64,000 nucleotides of DNA from Bog-950 sp035299425 (GCA_035299425.1 DATGWP010000181.1:1-64000); one strand, 5' to 3'. Positions 44,496-54,315 are shown, counted from the first letter of the stretch. Notes: generated by a model from the sequence alone, not told the origin. Translations and numbers: made by a program.

Positions 44496-44702
44496 ATGAA
44501 GTCATTATTTCATCCTCCCTCTGTATTATTTGGTTGCGATCATCTATCTGTAACCCACCATGTACAACAAAACTGCGAAACGGCCGGTGAAGTTGAACAC
44601 CACAACTTCAATGCGCCCACTATCAAAATGTTTATACCGCTTACACCGCCGGTAGCACAAGAGCCGTGTATGCAAAAGGTGCAAAAGCCCAAGGCAGATT
44701 AA
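44496..44702 (+). CDS. Small ORF of unknown function (68 aa)
   Basis: Not recognised. The 68-residue product is His/Pro rich with three Cys residues, no signal peptide and no membrane segment (MKSLFHPPSVLFGCDHLSV... to KVQKPKAD). It is supported only by the promoter-like sequence upstream and by standing alone in an otherwise gene-free stretch. The ArsR-type gene follows 190 bp later on the same strand. Confidence 0.4.
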   Translation: MKSLFHPPSVLFGCDHLSVTHHVQQNCETAGEVEHHNFNAPTIKMFIPLTPPVAQEPCMQKVQKPKAD

Positions 44703-44892
44703 AATTGCACCCTGGCAGGGCCCATCGCGCTTAAGGTATATACACTAATAGCCGGTAAACAACAGGTATAATATTAGCTGCTACACAATATGATTGTAGG
44801 CATACAAAAATATACTTGTGATTTTGTAAACAGGGTTATACGTTTTGGCTGCATTGTTGCAGGGCATGTAGGTAAATACACCCGCTTACACT

Positions 44893-45234
44893 ATGCATTC
44901 AGAGCACACCCCCACATCCACCACTGATTTACACCTGCTTACCGGAAAAACAGGCACTATCAAAATGGCAAGCTTTATTGCCAAATCGGTAAATAACCGT
45001 TTCAGACAAAAAATGATTGGGTTGCTTTTGGCTAATAAAAAGATGGCCGTAAAAGATTTATGCAGCCAGCTGCACGCCGAGCAATCTATAGTATCGCAGC
45101 ATCTGGCGTTGTTGCGCAAAGCCAGCCTTGTATCTTCCGAGCGCCATGGCAAATGTGTATTATACTCGCTCAACGAGCAAAAACTACTACAGCTAATACA
45201 TTACTTTACCGGCATTTGCAGTATTGCCAAATAG
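44893..45234 (+). CDS. ArsR-family winged-helix regulator
   Basis: A 113-residue DNA-binding protein. After about 30 extra N-terminal residues comes the winged helix: RQKMIGLLLANKKMAVKDLCSQL, recognition helix SIVSQHLALLRKASLV, then the wing SSERHGKCVLYSLN. The classic ELCVCD metal site is reduced to DLC with a single Cys, so arsenite-type sensing is unlikely; redox or another signal is possible. A second start at MASFIAKSV (44965) would give a family-typical length of about 89 residues. It is convergent with the collagen-like gene. Confidence 0.85.
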   Translation: MHSEHTPTSTTDLHLLTGKTGTIKMASFIAKSVNNRFRQKMIGLLLANKKMAVKDLCSQLHAEQSIVSQHLALLRKASLVSSERHGKCVLYSLNEQKLLQLIHYFTGICSIAK

Positions 45235-45265
45235 AAAAAGCCCCTGCCTGCGGCAAAAGCTTTTT
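45235..45265. terminator. Terminator between the ArsR-type and collagen-like genes
   Basis: AAAAAGC (45235-45241) pairs with GCTTTTT (45259-45265), with an inner GCC/GGC. It directly follows the ArsR-type stop, and the A/T-rich arms allow it to act on both strands. Confidence 0.55.
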
Positions 45266-45285
45266 TATACCATTTTAAGTGCTGA

Positions 45286-47922
45286 TTATTTTATAAGGTA
45301 CCAGTTAGTTCCATTGCTTTGCAGCATAACCGAAGAGTTGGCTGGTATAGTAGTAGCATTTGACCCCGAGAAATTTTTGTAACTGCTTATTGTTCTGGCG
45401 CCGCTGGTTTGGTTTACAATTACATACATGCGCCCGGTAGCTGCGCTTGCCGCCGGCAATGTAACCGTAGGGGTGTTTGCCGTAAGTATTACTGTATAGT
45501 GGCTGCTACCCAGGGTAATGTTGCTGCTGGTAGTAGTAATGGGTGCCGAAACAGCCCCATCTACTATTAAACTTCCTACTTCGGCATCGCCGGTTACACC
45601 CAGGGTTCCACCTATAACCCCGTTACCGCCAATATTAAAATTAGCACCGCTTTGCACTGATGTGCTATTGGCTATACCATTTGAAGTTGCCCATGATAAA
45701 GTACCCGAACCGTTGGTAGAAAGCACCTGGCCGTTGCTGCCATCGGCTGCAGGCAGGGTATATACTATATTGGCACTTTGTGCCTGCGCCTTAAAGCCGG
45801 TGTAGTTGCTGCCCGACCCGGCAGGCTCCTGCAGGCGTAGCTGGCCGGCAGTACCTGTGTTAGATACCAGCATGTTGCCATCCAGCACTTCCAGTTTTTG
45901 CGATGGGTCGTCGGTGCCTATACCAAAGTACCCGTCAATATCCAGTCGGGCGGCTTCGGTAGAGCCTTCGATATAAAATACAAGCGGGGCGTAAGTGTTG
46001 CTGGCTACACCCAGGTGTATTTTACCATCCCACGATTCGTATTTACCCTCTACACCATCGGTATTATTTTTTACATAAAAACCGCCACCCCCTGTAAAGC
46101 ATGCGCCAAAACCATTTCCGGCACTGTTAAAGGTAGGGCTGGCTACGTTAGAGGCCACAATCCATTTATTGGCGGGCACTGTAGCGCAACCAATACCTAC
46201 CAGGCCGCCTGAGGTAATACGCATTTTTTCGGTGTTGTTGGTCTTAAATACCAGGTCTTTACTATCGATAGTACCTATAAAATTGGTACCTGCAGTAGTG
46301 CCGGTATTACCGGTTATACCCCATCCGCCGGTTCCTGCCGGGCCGGTAGGGCCTGTAGCACCCACCGCACCTGCAGCACCGGTGGCACCTGTTGCGCCAT
46401 TTGTTCCGTTAGTGCCGGCGGCACCAGTAGGCCCCGTGGCTCCATTGCTGCCTGCTGCACCGGTAGCACCCGTTGCCCCTTTAAGGCTGCCTTGCGAGGC
46501 CCAGGTAGAACCGCCTGTTTTCTTATAGTAAGTTCCGTTAGATGATGAAAGGTAAAAATCGTTCAGTGCACCCTGGCCGCCTGTAGGGGCCGATGAGCCT
46601 GTATGCCATATAGAGCCGTTTGACCCGGCGGCGCCAATAGCACCCGCGGCACCTGTAGCACCGGCTGCCCCGGTAGGGCCTGTGGCACCATTGCTGCCTG
46701 CTGCCCCTGTAGCACCCGTTGCTCCTTTAAGGCTGCCTTGCGAGGTCCAGGTAGAACCGCCTGTTTTCTTATAGTAAGTTCCGTTAGACGATGAAAGGTA
46801 AAAATCGTTCAGTGCACCCTGGCCGCCTGTAGGGGCCGATGAGCCCGATAGCCAGTTGTTACCATTGGTTCCGGCGGCACCGGCAGCACCTGTAGAGCCC
46901 GTAGCGCCCGTGGCACCCGCTCCCGATGGGCCGGTGGCTCCGGTTATGCCTTTCAGGCTACCCTGAGACGTCCACACTGTTGAAGATGTCTTCTTATAAT
47001 AAGTTCCGTTAGATGAGTTTATAAAAAAGTCGTTTAATGCACCCTGGCCGCTGGTAGGTGCCACAGCACCGGTTAACCAGGTTGAGCCGGCAGCACCAGT
47101 AGCACCTGCCACACCTGCAGCACCGGTTGGCCCGGCTGCACCTGTTGCTCCGGCAGCACCTGCAGCGCCGGCAGGGCCTGTAGGGCCTGTTACACCAGGG
47201 TCGCCCACTAAACTTATTCTCCAGGATGAAAATGTTCCACTGCCTACCACACGCGATACGTTTACGGTTAGCAATGTTCCTATATAAGAGGTAACTACCC
47301 CTTCCATATAATTAGAACCGCTATTGGAAATTCTAACGCGGTCATCCGTCTGCCAGGCCTGGCCTGCCTGCGTTGTTATAATTTTGGTACCTGTACCTAT
47401 TACTACAGGAGTAGACGAAACGGAACCATAACCTTCGCCAGTAGGCCCGGTAATACCACCGCCCAGCAGTCCGCCTAAAAGCGATGTACCGCCTGAGCCG
47501 GTTATATTGGTTACAATATTGTTTATCTGGTCTATGGCCGGAAAATTCAACCAATTCGATCCATTATGAAAGAAAAGTGTATTAGAGTCAGCATCAAATA
47601 CCATCAACCCTTTTTGCGGGTTGGTAATGGCTAAGCGCTGTGCCCTGGTAAGTTTTGGCATTACTACGCCTTTGCCGCTGTTTCCCATATCTAATATAGA
47701 GTTGGGGTCTGGCAAGGCAGTGCCTAAGCCCAAAGTGCCTTCTACAATAAGGCCCCCCGCCGGCGCTGCAAGGCCAGAGTAAGTACTACCTATGCTCAAG
47801 TTGCCTTTCACAGATAATTTGCTCGCCGGGTTTGGTTCGCCTATACCGGTATTTTGTGCCGATATTTTAAAGTTAAGCATAACAGTAAGTGCGGTTGCTG
47901 CTATCAGGATTTTTTTCTTCAT
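45286..47922 (-). CDS. Secreted collagen-like protein
   Basis: An 878-residue protein with signal peptide (1-22, KISAQ). An N-terminal region typical of Bacteroidota tail-like proteins follows (NPASKLSVKGNLSIGS, VMPKLTRAQRLAITNPQKGLMVFD). From about residue 240 to 550 Gly-X-Y runs (GPTGPAGAAGAAGATG) alternate with three inserts of about 45 residues, each with GQGALNDF, NGTYYKKT and SQGSLKG. The C-terminal part carries GIGTDDPSQKLEVLDGN and beta-rich segments and ends without a recognisable T9SS sorting domain. Y positions are mostly Ala/Thr, as in bacterial collagens that lack hydroxyproline. A trimeric triple helix with interspersed globular domains is the likely structure. The surface attachment mode is unclear. 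Confidence 0.9.
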   Translation of the reverse strand: MKKKILIAATALTVMLNFKISAQNTGIGEPNPASKLSVKGNLSIGSTYSGLAAPAGGLIVEGTLGLGTALPDPNSILDMGNSGKGVVMPKLTRAQRLAITNPQKGLMVFDADSNTLFFHNGSNWLNFPAIDQINNIVTNITGSGGTSLLGGLLGGGITGPTGEGYGSVSSTPVVIGTGTKIITTQAGQAWQTDDRVRISNSGSNYMEGVVTSYIGTLLTVNVSRVVGSGTFSSWRISLVGDPGVTGPTGPAGAAGAAGATGAAGPTGAAGVAGATGAAGSTWLTGAVAPTSGQGALNDFFINSSNGTYYKKTSSTVWTSQGSLKGITGATGPSGAGATGATGSTGAAGAAGTNGNNWLSGSSAPTGGQGALNDFYLSSSNGTYYKKTGGSTWTSQGSLKGATGATGAAGSNGATGPTGAAGATGAAGAIGAAGSNGSIWHTGSSAPTGGQGALNDFYLSSSNGTYYKKTGGSTWASQGSLKGATGATGAAGSNGATGPTGAAGTNGTNGATGATGAAGAVGATGPTGPAGTGGWGITGNTGTTAGTNFIGTIDSKDLVFKTNNTEKMRITSGGLVGIGCATVPANKWIVASNVASPTFNSAGNGFGACFTGGGGFYVKNNTDGVEGKYESWDGKIHLGVASNTYAPLVFYIEGSTEAARLDIDGYFGIGTDDPSQKLEVLDGNMLVSNTGTAGQLRLQEPAGSGSNYTGFKAQAQSANIVYTLPAADGSNGQVLSTNGSGTLSWATSNGIANSTSVQSGANFNIGGNGVIGGTLGVTGDAEVGSLIVDGAVSAPITTTSSNITLGSSHYTVILTANTPTVTLPAASAATGRMYVIVNQTSGARTISSYKNFSGSNATTIPANSSVMLQSNGTNWYLIK
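46473..47060 (-). repeat. Duplicated non-collagen inserts in the collagen-like gene
   Basis: The insert markers TTTAAGGCTGCC, TTTAAGGCTGCC and TTTCAGGCTACC lie at 46480, 46726 and 46951 (spacings 246 and 225 bp). The first two copies are almost identical for about 120 bp, showing recent duplication; the third has diverged. Confidence 0.85.
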
Positions 47923-48640
47923 GGGTTGATTGTTACTGACCTAATTAAGGTTACAGCCTGAGTTAACGGATATAAAACTTGTAGGTTTAATTTTGGGCCG
48001 TGTTCCTAACAATGTTTCCCTTGTATGGCGTAAAAAACCAGTAATTCCATGTAGTAACTACTTAAGACTTTAAATCAGAAGCCCTAACCATATCTGGCAA
48101 GAAGAGTAATTAAATGAACTGTACCTGCAGCACAATTATCTTAACCCTATAACTCTCTTTGATAGATGAAGTACATTACCGCAATAGAAGTACTCGAAAA
48201 TCTGATAGCCTGGTTTGGGCCAAACCGGTAAGCCTGTTTTGAAAAATGATGAGAACTAAATTTCAATTTGCATCTGTACCACACAAAATGTCTTACCTAT
48301 TTACAGGTAATCTTTGTAATAGCTACTTGCACCACAAAACAAAACCCACACTCAATTACTGAATGCGGGTTTTGTATCGTACACGGAAATTTCCGGTAGC
48401 TTGGTAAAGGGTAGAATTTGCATTCTCCCTTTGTTTATTTTACTCAGCCCCTTCTATCAAATTACGAACGGGTATTACTTTTTTAAATCTTACAGCAGCT
48501 GCACTCTTTGGTTGAATTGTTGTTATCATACACAAGTAAACGGGAGGGTGCTGCATTTGTTACATAAACCGGGAAGCCTTTCGCATCTATCTTACAACGC
48601 CGGTTTTGTGACCTCGCCGGCTTTACGTACAGGCATAATA
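47923..48640. other. Gene-free region between collagen-like and aquaporin genes
   Basis: This 718-bp AT-rich region has no convincing gene. It contains a terminator at 48339-48375 and a short near-palindrome GGTTTGGGCCAAACC at 48212-48226. A 134-codon plus ORF beginning at 48401 lacks family features and runs antisense into the aquaporin gene. Confidence 0.5.
48339..48375 (-). terminator. Probable terminator for aquaporin read-through
   Basis: ACAAAACCC (48339-48347) pairs with GGGTTTTGT (48367-48375), with a partly paired inner stem. On the minus strand it continues TTTTGTTTTG. It lies about 265 bp past the aquaporin stop and protects the collagen-like gene from read-through. Confidence 0.55.
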
Positions 48641-49285
48641 CTAATCTGCAGTATGCAGTACCTTATGCACAAATACTGCTGCCAAGGCGCCTGCAAACGG
48701 CGCGCCTATATACAGCCACAAGTGCTGAAAGTTGCCCGTAACTATGGCGGGCGCCAAAGACCTTGTTGGATTAAGGCTGGTGCCGCACACCGGGCCGCCA
48801 AATAATACCAAAAACCAAACCGTGCCACCTATAGCAATACCGGCGGTTATTCCTTTCTCTTTAGCGCCTACACTTACGCGCAAAATCACCATCATTAATA
48901 TAAAGGTCATTATAAACTCCAGTACAAAAGCCTGCATCGGGCTGCCTGATGGCTGGGTTAGCCCCAGTGTATGATTATCGGGAAACAACAGGTGCACGGC
49001 CAGGCTGCCCGCCAACGCACCGGCCAACTGAGCACCCAGGTACCCTGGCACCTCTTTCCACTCAAATCGCTTATCTACCGCAAAGGCTACTGTTACGGCA
49101 GGGTTTAGATGCGTGCCCGAAATATCGCCAAAGGCATAAATAAGGGCAATAATTACAAAGCCCCATACCGTTGCAATGCCCGGCAAACCCAGCGCCCCGC
49201 CAAACTGCTGGTTTACCACCACGCAGCCGGTGCCCACAAAAATAAGGATGAATGTGCCTATTACCTCCGATAGATATCTTTTCAT
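48641..49285 (-). CDS. Aquaporin (MIP family) with NPA and NPT boxes
   Basis: A 214-residue channel with six membrane segments and two pore boxes. The first is canonical (H-L-N61-P-A63); the second reads N172-P-T174-R175 in place of NPA, with the selectivity-filter Arg retained. Full family length. It should conduct water or small neutral solutes. The AEFIGTFxLxFxGTG-like start is present as SEVIGTFILIFVGTG. Ala to Thr in the second box also occurs in other MIP proteins but may alter selectivity. It is divergent from kup, so both osmotic-balance genes may share a control region. Confidence 0.92.
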   Translation of the reverse strand: MKRYLSEVIGTFILIFVGTGCVVVNQQFGGALGLPGIATVWGFVIIALIYAFGDISGTHLNPAVTVAFAVDKRFEWKEVPGYLGAQLAGALAGSLAVHLLFPDNHTLGLTQPSGSPMQAFVLEFIMTFILMMVILRVSVGAKEKGITAGIAIGGTVWFLVLFGGPVCGTSLNPTRSLAPAIVTGNFQHLWLYIGAPFAGALAAVFVHKVLHTAD

Positions 49286-49453
49286 AGTAGGGTTTTGTTA
49301 GCTAAATGTAATTAACAAATGCAGGAATAAAAGCCGGCGCACATAGCCCGCCCGGCATTTTTATGCACAACGCTAAGCTGCACGTGCTGCATAGAAATAA
49401 GATGAGGATGATGAAAAACATTTCATTCTACCATGCACAAGTTTAAACTTTTA

Positions 49454-49461
49454 TACATTTG
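49454..49461 (+). promoter_or_regulatory. -7 element (TACATTTG) upstream of kup
   Basis: TACATTTG matches TAnnTTTG. No TTG lies at the expected distance upstream. The implied leader before the ATG at 49559 is about 90 nt. Confidence 0.4.
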
Positions 49462-49558
49462 CACTTGCTTAATAAACGTATGGATTCTTCACGCGAAGGC
49501 GATTGTACTACTTACCCTTTTTTCTGTAACACTCACAATACTTTAATAGCAACTAAAG

Positions 49559-51511
49559 ATGGCGGAAAGTTATCGTAGTCACGGGCACCAGTTGTCTACT
49601 GCGGGCGTGCTTATTACTCTCGGTATTATTTTCGGGGATATAGGTACATCACCTATTTATGTAATGAACGCAATTCTCAGCGGGCATGTTATTTCGCAGG
49701 AGCTGGTATTGGGGGGGCTTAGTTGTGTCTTCTGGACCCTGCTGATTATCACCACCATCAAGTATGTGTTTCTGGCGCTTAGCGCCGATAACCGTGGCGA
49801 AGGAGGGATATTTGCACTCTATGCACTGGTGCGCCGCTATAAAGTTACCTGGACCATATTTCCGGCTATTATAGGTTGTGCATCGCTTATTGCCGATGGT
49901 TTTATCACCCCTCCTATTTCAATTTCATCGGCAATAGAAGGTCTGCGGATTTTAAATCCTAACATACCAACGGTACCGATCGTATTAGCCATACTGGTTG
50001 GCCTTTTCACCTTTCAGCAATTCGGCACCCGTATAGTGGGTGGTATCTTTGGCCCGGTTATGCTTATATGGTTTACCATGATAGGCGTGCTGGGGGTAAT
50101 TCAAATTTTAAAATACCCGCAAATTGTGGCAGCCCTTAACCCGTATTACGCTATTAACCTGCTGGTAAATTATCCCGGTGGTTTCTGGTTGCTGGGGGCT
50201 GTGTTTCTTTGCACTACCGGGGGCGAGGCACTCTACTCCGACCTGGGCCACTGCGGCAAAAGCAATATCCGCGTTAGCTGGGTATATGTAATTTCTATGT
50301 TGCTGCTTTGTTACTTTGGCCAGGCGGCCATGTTGCTTAGCGACTACAACGGCCAGCACTGGCCCGAAGGCAAATCTACCTTCTACTCTATGATGCCGGC
50401 GTGGTTCCTGCCTATAGGTATTACCATTGCCACCCTCGCTACTATTATTGCATCGCAGGCCCTTATCAGCGGCTGCTTTACACTGGTAAACGAAGCCATG
50501 AAACTGCGCCTGTGGCCTAACCTGAAAGTAATATACCCTACTACCCACCAGGGCCAGATGTATATACCGGGCATTAACTGGTTCCTGCTACTGGGTTGTA
50601 TATCGGTGGTACTGCTGTTTCAGCAGTCCAGCAATATGGAAGCAGCCTACGGACTGGCCATTACCATAAATATGCTAATGACCACGCTGCTACTCACATA
50701 CCTTATGTATGTGCAGCGCCGTAACCCTTTCCTTATCTGGGGTATTCCTATTTTATTCATCACTATCGAGTCGGCTTTCTTTGCATCTAACCTTCTAAAA
50801 TTCAGCCACGGCGGTTGGTTTACATTTATGATTGCCGCTTTCCTTTTCTGGGGTATGTGGGTGTTTTACCAGGCCCGCCTGCTGCGCAAAAAGCACATTG
50901 AGTTTGTAGAGATTAAAGACTACATAGCTCCACTAAAAGAATTGATGCAGGACGATACCATACAAAAAGAAGCGAACAACCTGGTGTATATGAGTATGGC
51001 TAACGATAAAAGCCACATTGACTCCAATATTATCTATTCCATATTCCGCAAGCGGCCCAAGCGCGCCGATATTTACTGGTTTGTGCACGTAGATATATCC
51101 AACGAACCATTTGGTGCTACTTACTCTGTTGAAGCCGTGGTGCCGCGCCGTATTTTCTTTATCCGTCTTAATTTCGGATTTAAGGTAGAGCATAAGGTAA
51201 ACCTGATGTTCAACAAAATAGTAGAAGAGATGGTGAAGAATGGTGAGGTAGATGAGTTATCGCACTACCCATCGCTGCGCAAATACAACATGCCGGCAGA
51301 CTTTAAATTTATAATACTGAACAGCCGCGTAGCTATTGATGATGCACTTTCTCCTTTCGACCAGTTTATTGTAAAGGGCTACCGCTTTATTAAAAGCGTA
51401 TCGCTTTCTACAGCCGAAGATTTTGGCCTTGAGTTAACCAACGTAGAAGAAGAAACCGTGCCTATACGTATTGCACCAAGCAGCAAAATAGAATTGCAGC
51501 GGGTTAAATAA
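49559..51511 (+). CDS. kup: Kup-type potassium uptake transporter
   Basis: A 650-residue H+/K+ symporter of the KUP/HAK/KT family. The first helix carries GIIFGDIGTSPIYV (about 22-35). Further family segments are SADNRGEGGIFALYALV, GCASLIADGFITPPISI, CTTGGEALYSDLGHCG and NWFLLLGCISVVLLFQQSSNMEAAYGLAI. About twelve membrane segments are followed by a cytoplasmic domain from residue ~450. Full family length. It is divergent from the aquaporin gene. Confidence 0.95.
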   Translation: MAESYRSHGHQLSTAGVLITLGIIFGDIGTSPIYVMNAILSGHVISQELVLGGLSCVFWTLLIITTIKYVFLALSADNRGEGGIFALYALVRRYKVTWTIFPAIIGCASLIADGFITPPISISSAIEGLRILNPNIPTVPIVLAILVGLFTFQQFGTRIVGGIFGPVMLIWFTMIGVLGVIQILKYPQIVAALNPYYAINLLVNYPGGFWLLGAVFLCTTGGEALYSDLGHCGKSNIRVSWVYVISMLLLCYFGQAAMLLSDYNGQHWPEGKSTFYSMMPAWFLPIGITIATLATIIASQALISGCFTLVNEAMKLRLWPNLKVIYPTTHQGQMYIPGINWFLLLGCISVVLLFQQSSNMEAAYGLAITINMLMTTLLLTYLMYVQRRNPFLIWGIPILFITIESAFFASNLLKFSHGGWFTFMIAAFLFWGMWVFYQARLLRKKHIEFVEIKDYIAPLKELMQDDTIQKEANNLVYMSMANDKSHIDSNIIYSIFRKRPKRADIYWFVHVDISNEPFGATYSVEAVVPRRIFFIRLNFGFKVEHKVNLMFNKIVEEMVKNGEVDELSHYPSLRKYNMPADFKFIILNSRVAIDDALSPFDQFIVKGYRFIKSVSLSTAEDFGLELTNVEEETVPIRIAPSSKIELQRVK

Positions 51512-51544
51512 ACCTGCAGCATTGTATTTACTATTCGCCGTATT

Positions 51545-54160
51545 TTAAGGTTGTGTTTTTAGTACGCGTATGCTTTTATTAAAGCGGCCGCTTTGCAGTT
51601 GCAATACATATACCCCTTGCGGCATGGCCGACATATCGTATTGAATAGTTGAAACACCCGAACCCAGGTTAGCTACTTTGCCTTCTCCCGCATTTCTTCC
51701 ATCCAAACCGGCAATAGAATAATGCAACTGCACGTTGCCCTGCACATGGCATAGTATATTCAATACACCATCTACAGGGTTAGGGTAGGCCCCTATTAAA
51801 ATATCAGCTTCTATATCCTGTATGCCGGTTACTATTATCTGCTGCGCAGCCGAAGTATTGCTACAGCCATTCACCGTAACCTGCAGGCTGTAATTACCTG
51901 TTTGATTAACCAGGTAGCTATCACCATCGGCATTTGGAATTGGGGTGCCATTTCTGTACCACTGGTATTGCGCGCCTGCCGTGTTAGCAGTAAGCAGTTT
52001 GTTGTTTACTACAAACGTGGCATCGGGCAGCGCTGTGCCAGCAGCATTTATAGTAGCCGAAGCCGTTCCGCAATACCCTACCTGCGAAACTGTAACTGAA
52101 TAACTTCCGGTAACATCGCTAACAGTGGCAGTAGTGGCCCCGTTAGACCACACATAGCTACTGAACGATGATGGCTCCACCTGCACTGTAATAGTATCGC
52201 CGGCGCAGATGGTTGAATCGTAAGCAAGCACAGGTGTAATTACATCCGCCCCGGTTACAATGGTAATAGTATCGGCACCGGTAGAGGTACATTGCCCGTT
52301 GCTATTGCTCACATTTACAATATAGGTGCCCGCAGCAGTTACCTGCAAAGTTTGCGTAGCCGAATTACCCGGCAGCCAGGTGTACGTACTAAAACCAGTG
52401 CCCGCATCCAGTGTTACCGTTTGGCCTGCGCAAATGGTAGTTTGTGTGGCCGTAATATCCACCGCTGTATTGCCTGCTCCGGCCGTAGATATAGATACCG
52501 TTTGCGAAGTATCGCTACAGCTGCCCTGCGTAACTATTACAGCATAATTGCCGCTTGTGTTTACCGCCAGTGTATCTGCCGCTTGCCCATCTACCACTGC
52601 ACCATCTTTCAACCATACATAGGCAGCACCGGTAGGTGTGGCAAACAATGTTTGCGATGCACCATTGCAAAGCAGCAAAGGCCCATCGGGCGAAAGCTGC
52701 GCAGCAGGCACTGTATTAACCACTACATTTTGTATAGATGAAACAGCGCTATCGCACTGGTTGTAAACCGTAACCCGGTAGTTACCACTCTGCGCCACAC
52801 TAATAGCCTGCACCGTTGCACCGGTTGACCATTTATACGTATACGCCGAACCGGCATTGGCTGTAAGCGTTACGCTGCCGCCATTGCAAAAGCTAAGCGG
52901 CCCGCTGGCGCTTACGTTGGCCACCGGCAAAGCAAATGCCTGTAAGTTGAATGCAGCTGTACCTGTGCAGCCCGATGCATTGGTAACAGTAACGGTATAG
53001 TTACCGGCCTGCGATGCTGTAATAGTAGCCGTAGCAGCGTTATTGCTCCATTGGTAAGCGCTGAAACTACCCGCACTAAGCACCGTGCTATTATTGCCAC
53101 ACAAATACGGCTGGGTACTGCTTATAGTAGTAGCAGCAGCCTGGCCCTGCGCAACTGTTTTGCTGGCCGTAGTGCTGCAACCATTGGCATCGGTAGCTGT
53201 TAAAGTATAAGTGCCGCCGGCATTTACTGTAGCCGACGATGTGTTGCTACCGGTGCTCCATACATATGAACTAAAACCGGTAGAAGAAAGTGTAACAGTA
53301 CTGCCGGGGCATACCGTATTAGCACCGGTAATGGCAGGCGCATTTGTGGTGTGGGTGTTTACAGTAACAGCATCGCTGGCGGTTTGCCCGCCATTGGTTA
53401 CCGTTACGGTATAGGTAGTGCTGGTGGCCGGTGTAGCAACCGGATTGGCACATGTAGTGCAACTTAAGCCTGTAGCGGGCGACCATGCGTAGGTAGTACC
53501 GCTGGTGTTAGATGCCGTAGCCTGCAATTGTGTACCGGTATTGGGACACACGGTAATATCATTGCCGGCACCAACTGTTAAGGCAACCTGTGCCGGTGTT
53601 ATTACATACTGCTGGTGAAAAATAGAATCGCCGGAAGAGCCATTGCTATTGTTGCTTTTATTTACAGCCGTGTAGAATGTAATGTTCCCAACGTTGGTAG
53701 CAGGGGCGGTCCAGTTAAAACTCCAGGTGTTGTTGGTGTTGGCGCTCTTATGGCCAATGTATTTGATAGTGCCTTGTGTTTGCAGGCTGGTATTGGCAGC
53801 ATTGGTTACAGCAAAAGTGCCGGCATTGGAGTTGGCAGCTGAAAGCGCCGACATAGAAAAGCCTGGCCTGGCCGAATTACCCAATACCGTAAAATTCATA
53901 ATGTATGCAGTGCCGGGCGTATACTCAAAACCGGCTAGGGCCACCTGGTTGCCGCTGGTAGTGCCAATAGTAACCGTAGCACGGCTGGCCGTAAAGGCCC
54001 CGAACGTGCTATGGCAGCCCGCGCGTGCGCAGGTGTTGTTGTTTACAGGGTCTTTTACGCTGCCGGTATCGGGCTGGGCGCTATGCGATTGCGCCGTTTT
54101 GAAGGTGAGCGAATAGCCAAGGCATATTACAAATGAAATCCAAAGGAAAATTTTACGCAT
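51545..54160 (-). CDS. T9SS-exported Reeler/anchor-V-like protein with Ig-like repeats
   Basis: An 871-residue secreted protein. After the signal peptide (about 1-25) comes a Reeler/choice-of-anchor-V type domain (residues ~30-190), with NTCARAGCHSTFG, ARPGFSMSAL and TIKYIGHKSANTNNTWSFNW. The CARAGCH motif is C-x4-C-H, not a standard heme site. Then follow about six Ig-like/PKD-like repeats of 75-90 residues with TYxVxVTNxxGC-type ends and repeated YVWSTG/YVWSNG/YTWLPG phrases. The C-terminus has a type A sorting domain (AYPNPVDGVLNIL ... MPQGVYVLQLQSGRFNKSIRV). The Reeler type occurs in extracellular matrix and adhesion proteins. It is convergent with kup with a 33-bp gap. Confidence 0.88.
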   Translation of the reverse strand: MRKIFLWISFVICLGYSLTFKTAQSHSAQPDTGSVKDPVNNNTCARAGCHSTFGAFTASRATVTIGTTSGNQVALAGFEYTPGTAYIMNFTVLGNSARPGFSMSALSAANSNAGTFAVTNAANTSLQTQGTIKYIGHKSANTNNTWSFNWTAPATNVGNITFYTAVNKSNNSNGSSGDSIFHQQYVITPAQVALTVGAGNDITVCPNTGTQLQATASNTSGTTYAWSPATGLSCTTCANPVATPATSTTYTVTVTNGGQTASDAVTVNTHTTNAPAITGANTVCPGSTVTLSSTGFSSYVWSTGSNTSSATVNAGGTYTLTATDANGCSTTASKTVAQGQAAATTISSTQPYLCGNNSTVLSAGSFSAYQWSNNAATATITASQAGNYTVTVTNASGCTGTAAFNLQAFALPVANVSASGPLSFCNGGSVTLTANAGSAYTYKWSTGATVQAISVAQSGNYRVTVYNQCDSAVSSIQNVVVNTVPAAQLSPDGPLLLCNGASQTLFATPTGAAYVWLKDGAVVDGQAADTLAVNTSGNYAVIVTQGSCSDTSQTVSISTAGAGNTAVDITATQTTICAGQTVTLDAGTGFSTYTWLPGNSATQTLQVTAAGTYIVNVSNSNGQCTSTGADTITIVTGADVITPVLAYDSTICAGDTITVQVEPSSFSSYVWSNGATTATVSDVTGSYSVTVSQVGYCGTASATINAAGTALPDATFVVNNKLLTANTAGAQYQWYRNGTPIPNADGDSYLVNQTGNYSLQVTVNGCSNTSAAQQIIVTGIQDIEADILIGAYPNPVDGVLNILCHVQGNVQLHYSIAGLDGRNAGEGKVANLGSGVSTIQYDMSAMPQGVYVLQLQSGRFNKSIRVLKTQP

Positions 54161-54315
54161 GTAAAACCTATTGATGAGTTAAAAAATACTTATTGCAAAA
54201 AGGGCATGGGTTTGCTGTAGACGATAAATCTATAGCAGACACCGCGCAATTCTTACTGTAATAAGAAAGCTACGATAAGATAATGTGGGGTTTGGGTATA
54301 ACTAAAACAATTCAA

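Noticed and set aside
48401..48805. 134-codon plus ORF overlapping the aquaporin gene
   Set aside because: Cys/Tyr-rich composition, no family features, and antisense to a well-supported gene.
51545..54160. Heme c site in CARAGCH of the Reeler-like protein
   Set aside because: Spacing is C-x4-C-H, not C-x2-C-H; the Cys pair more likely forms a disulfide.
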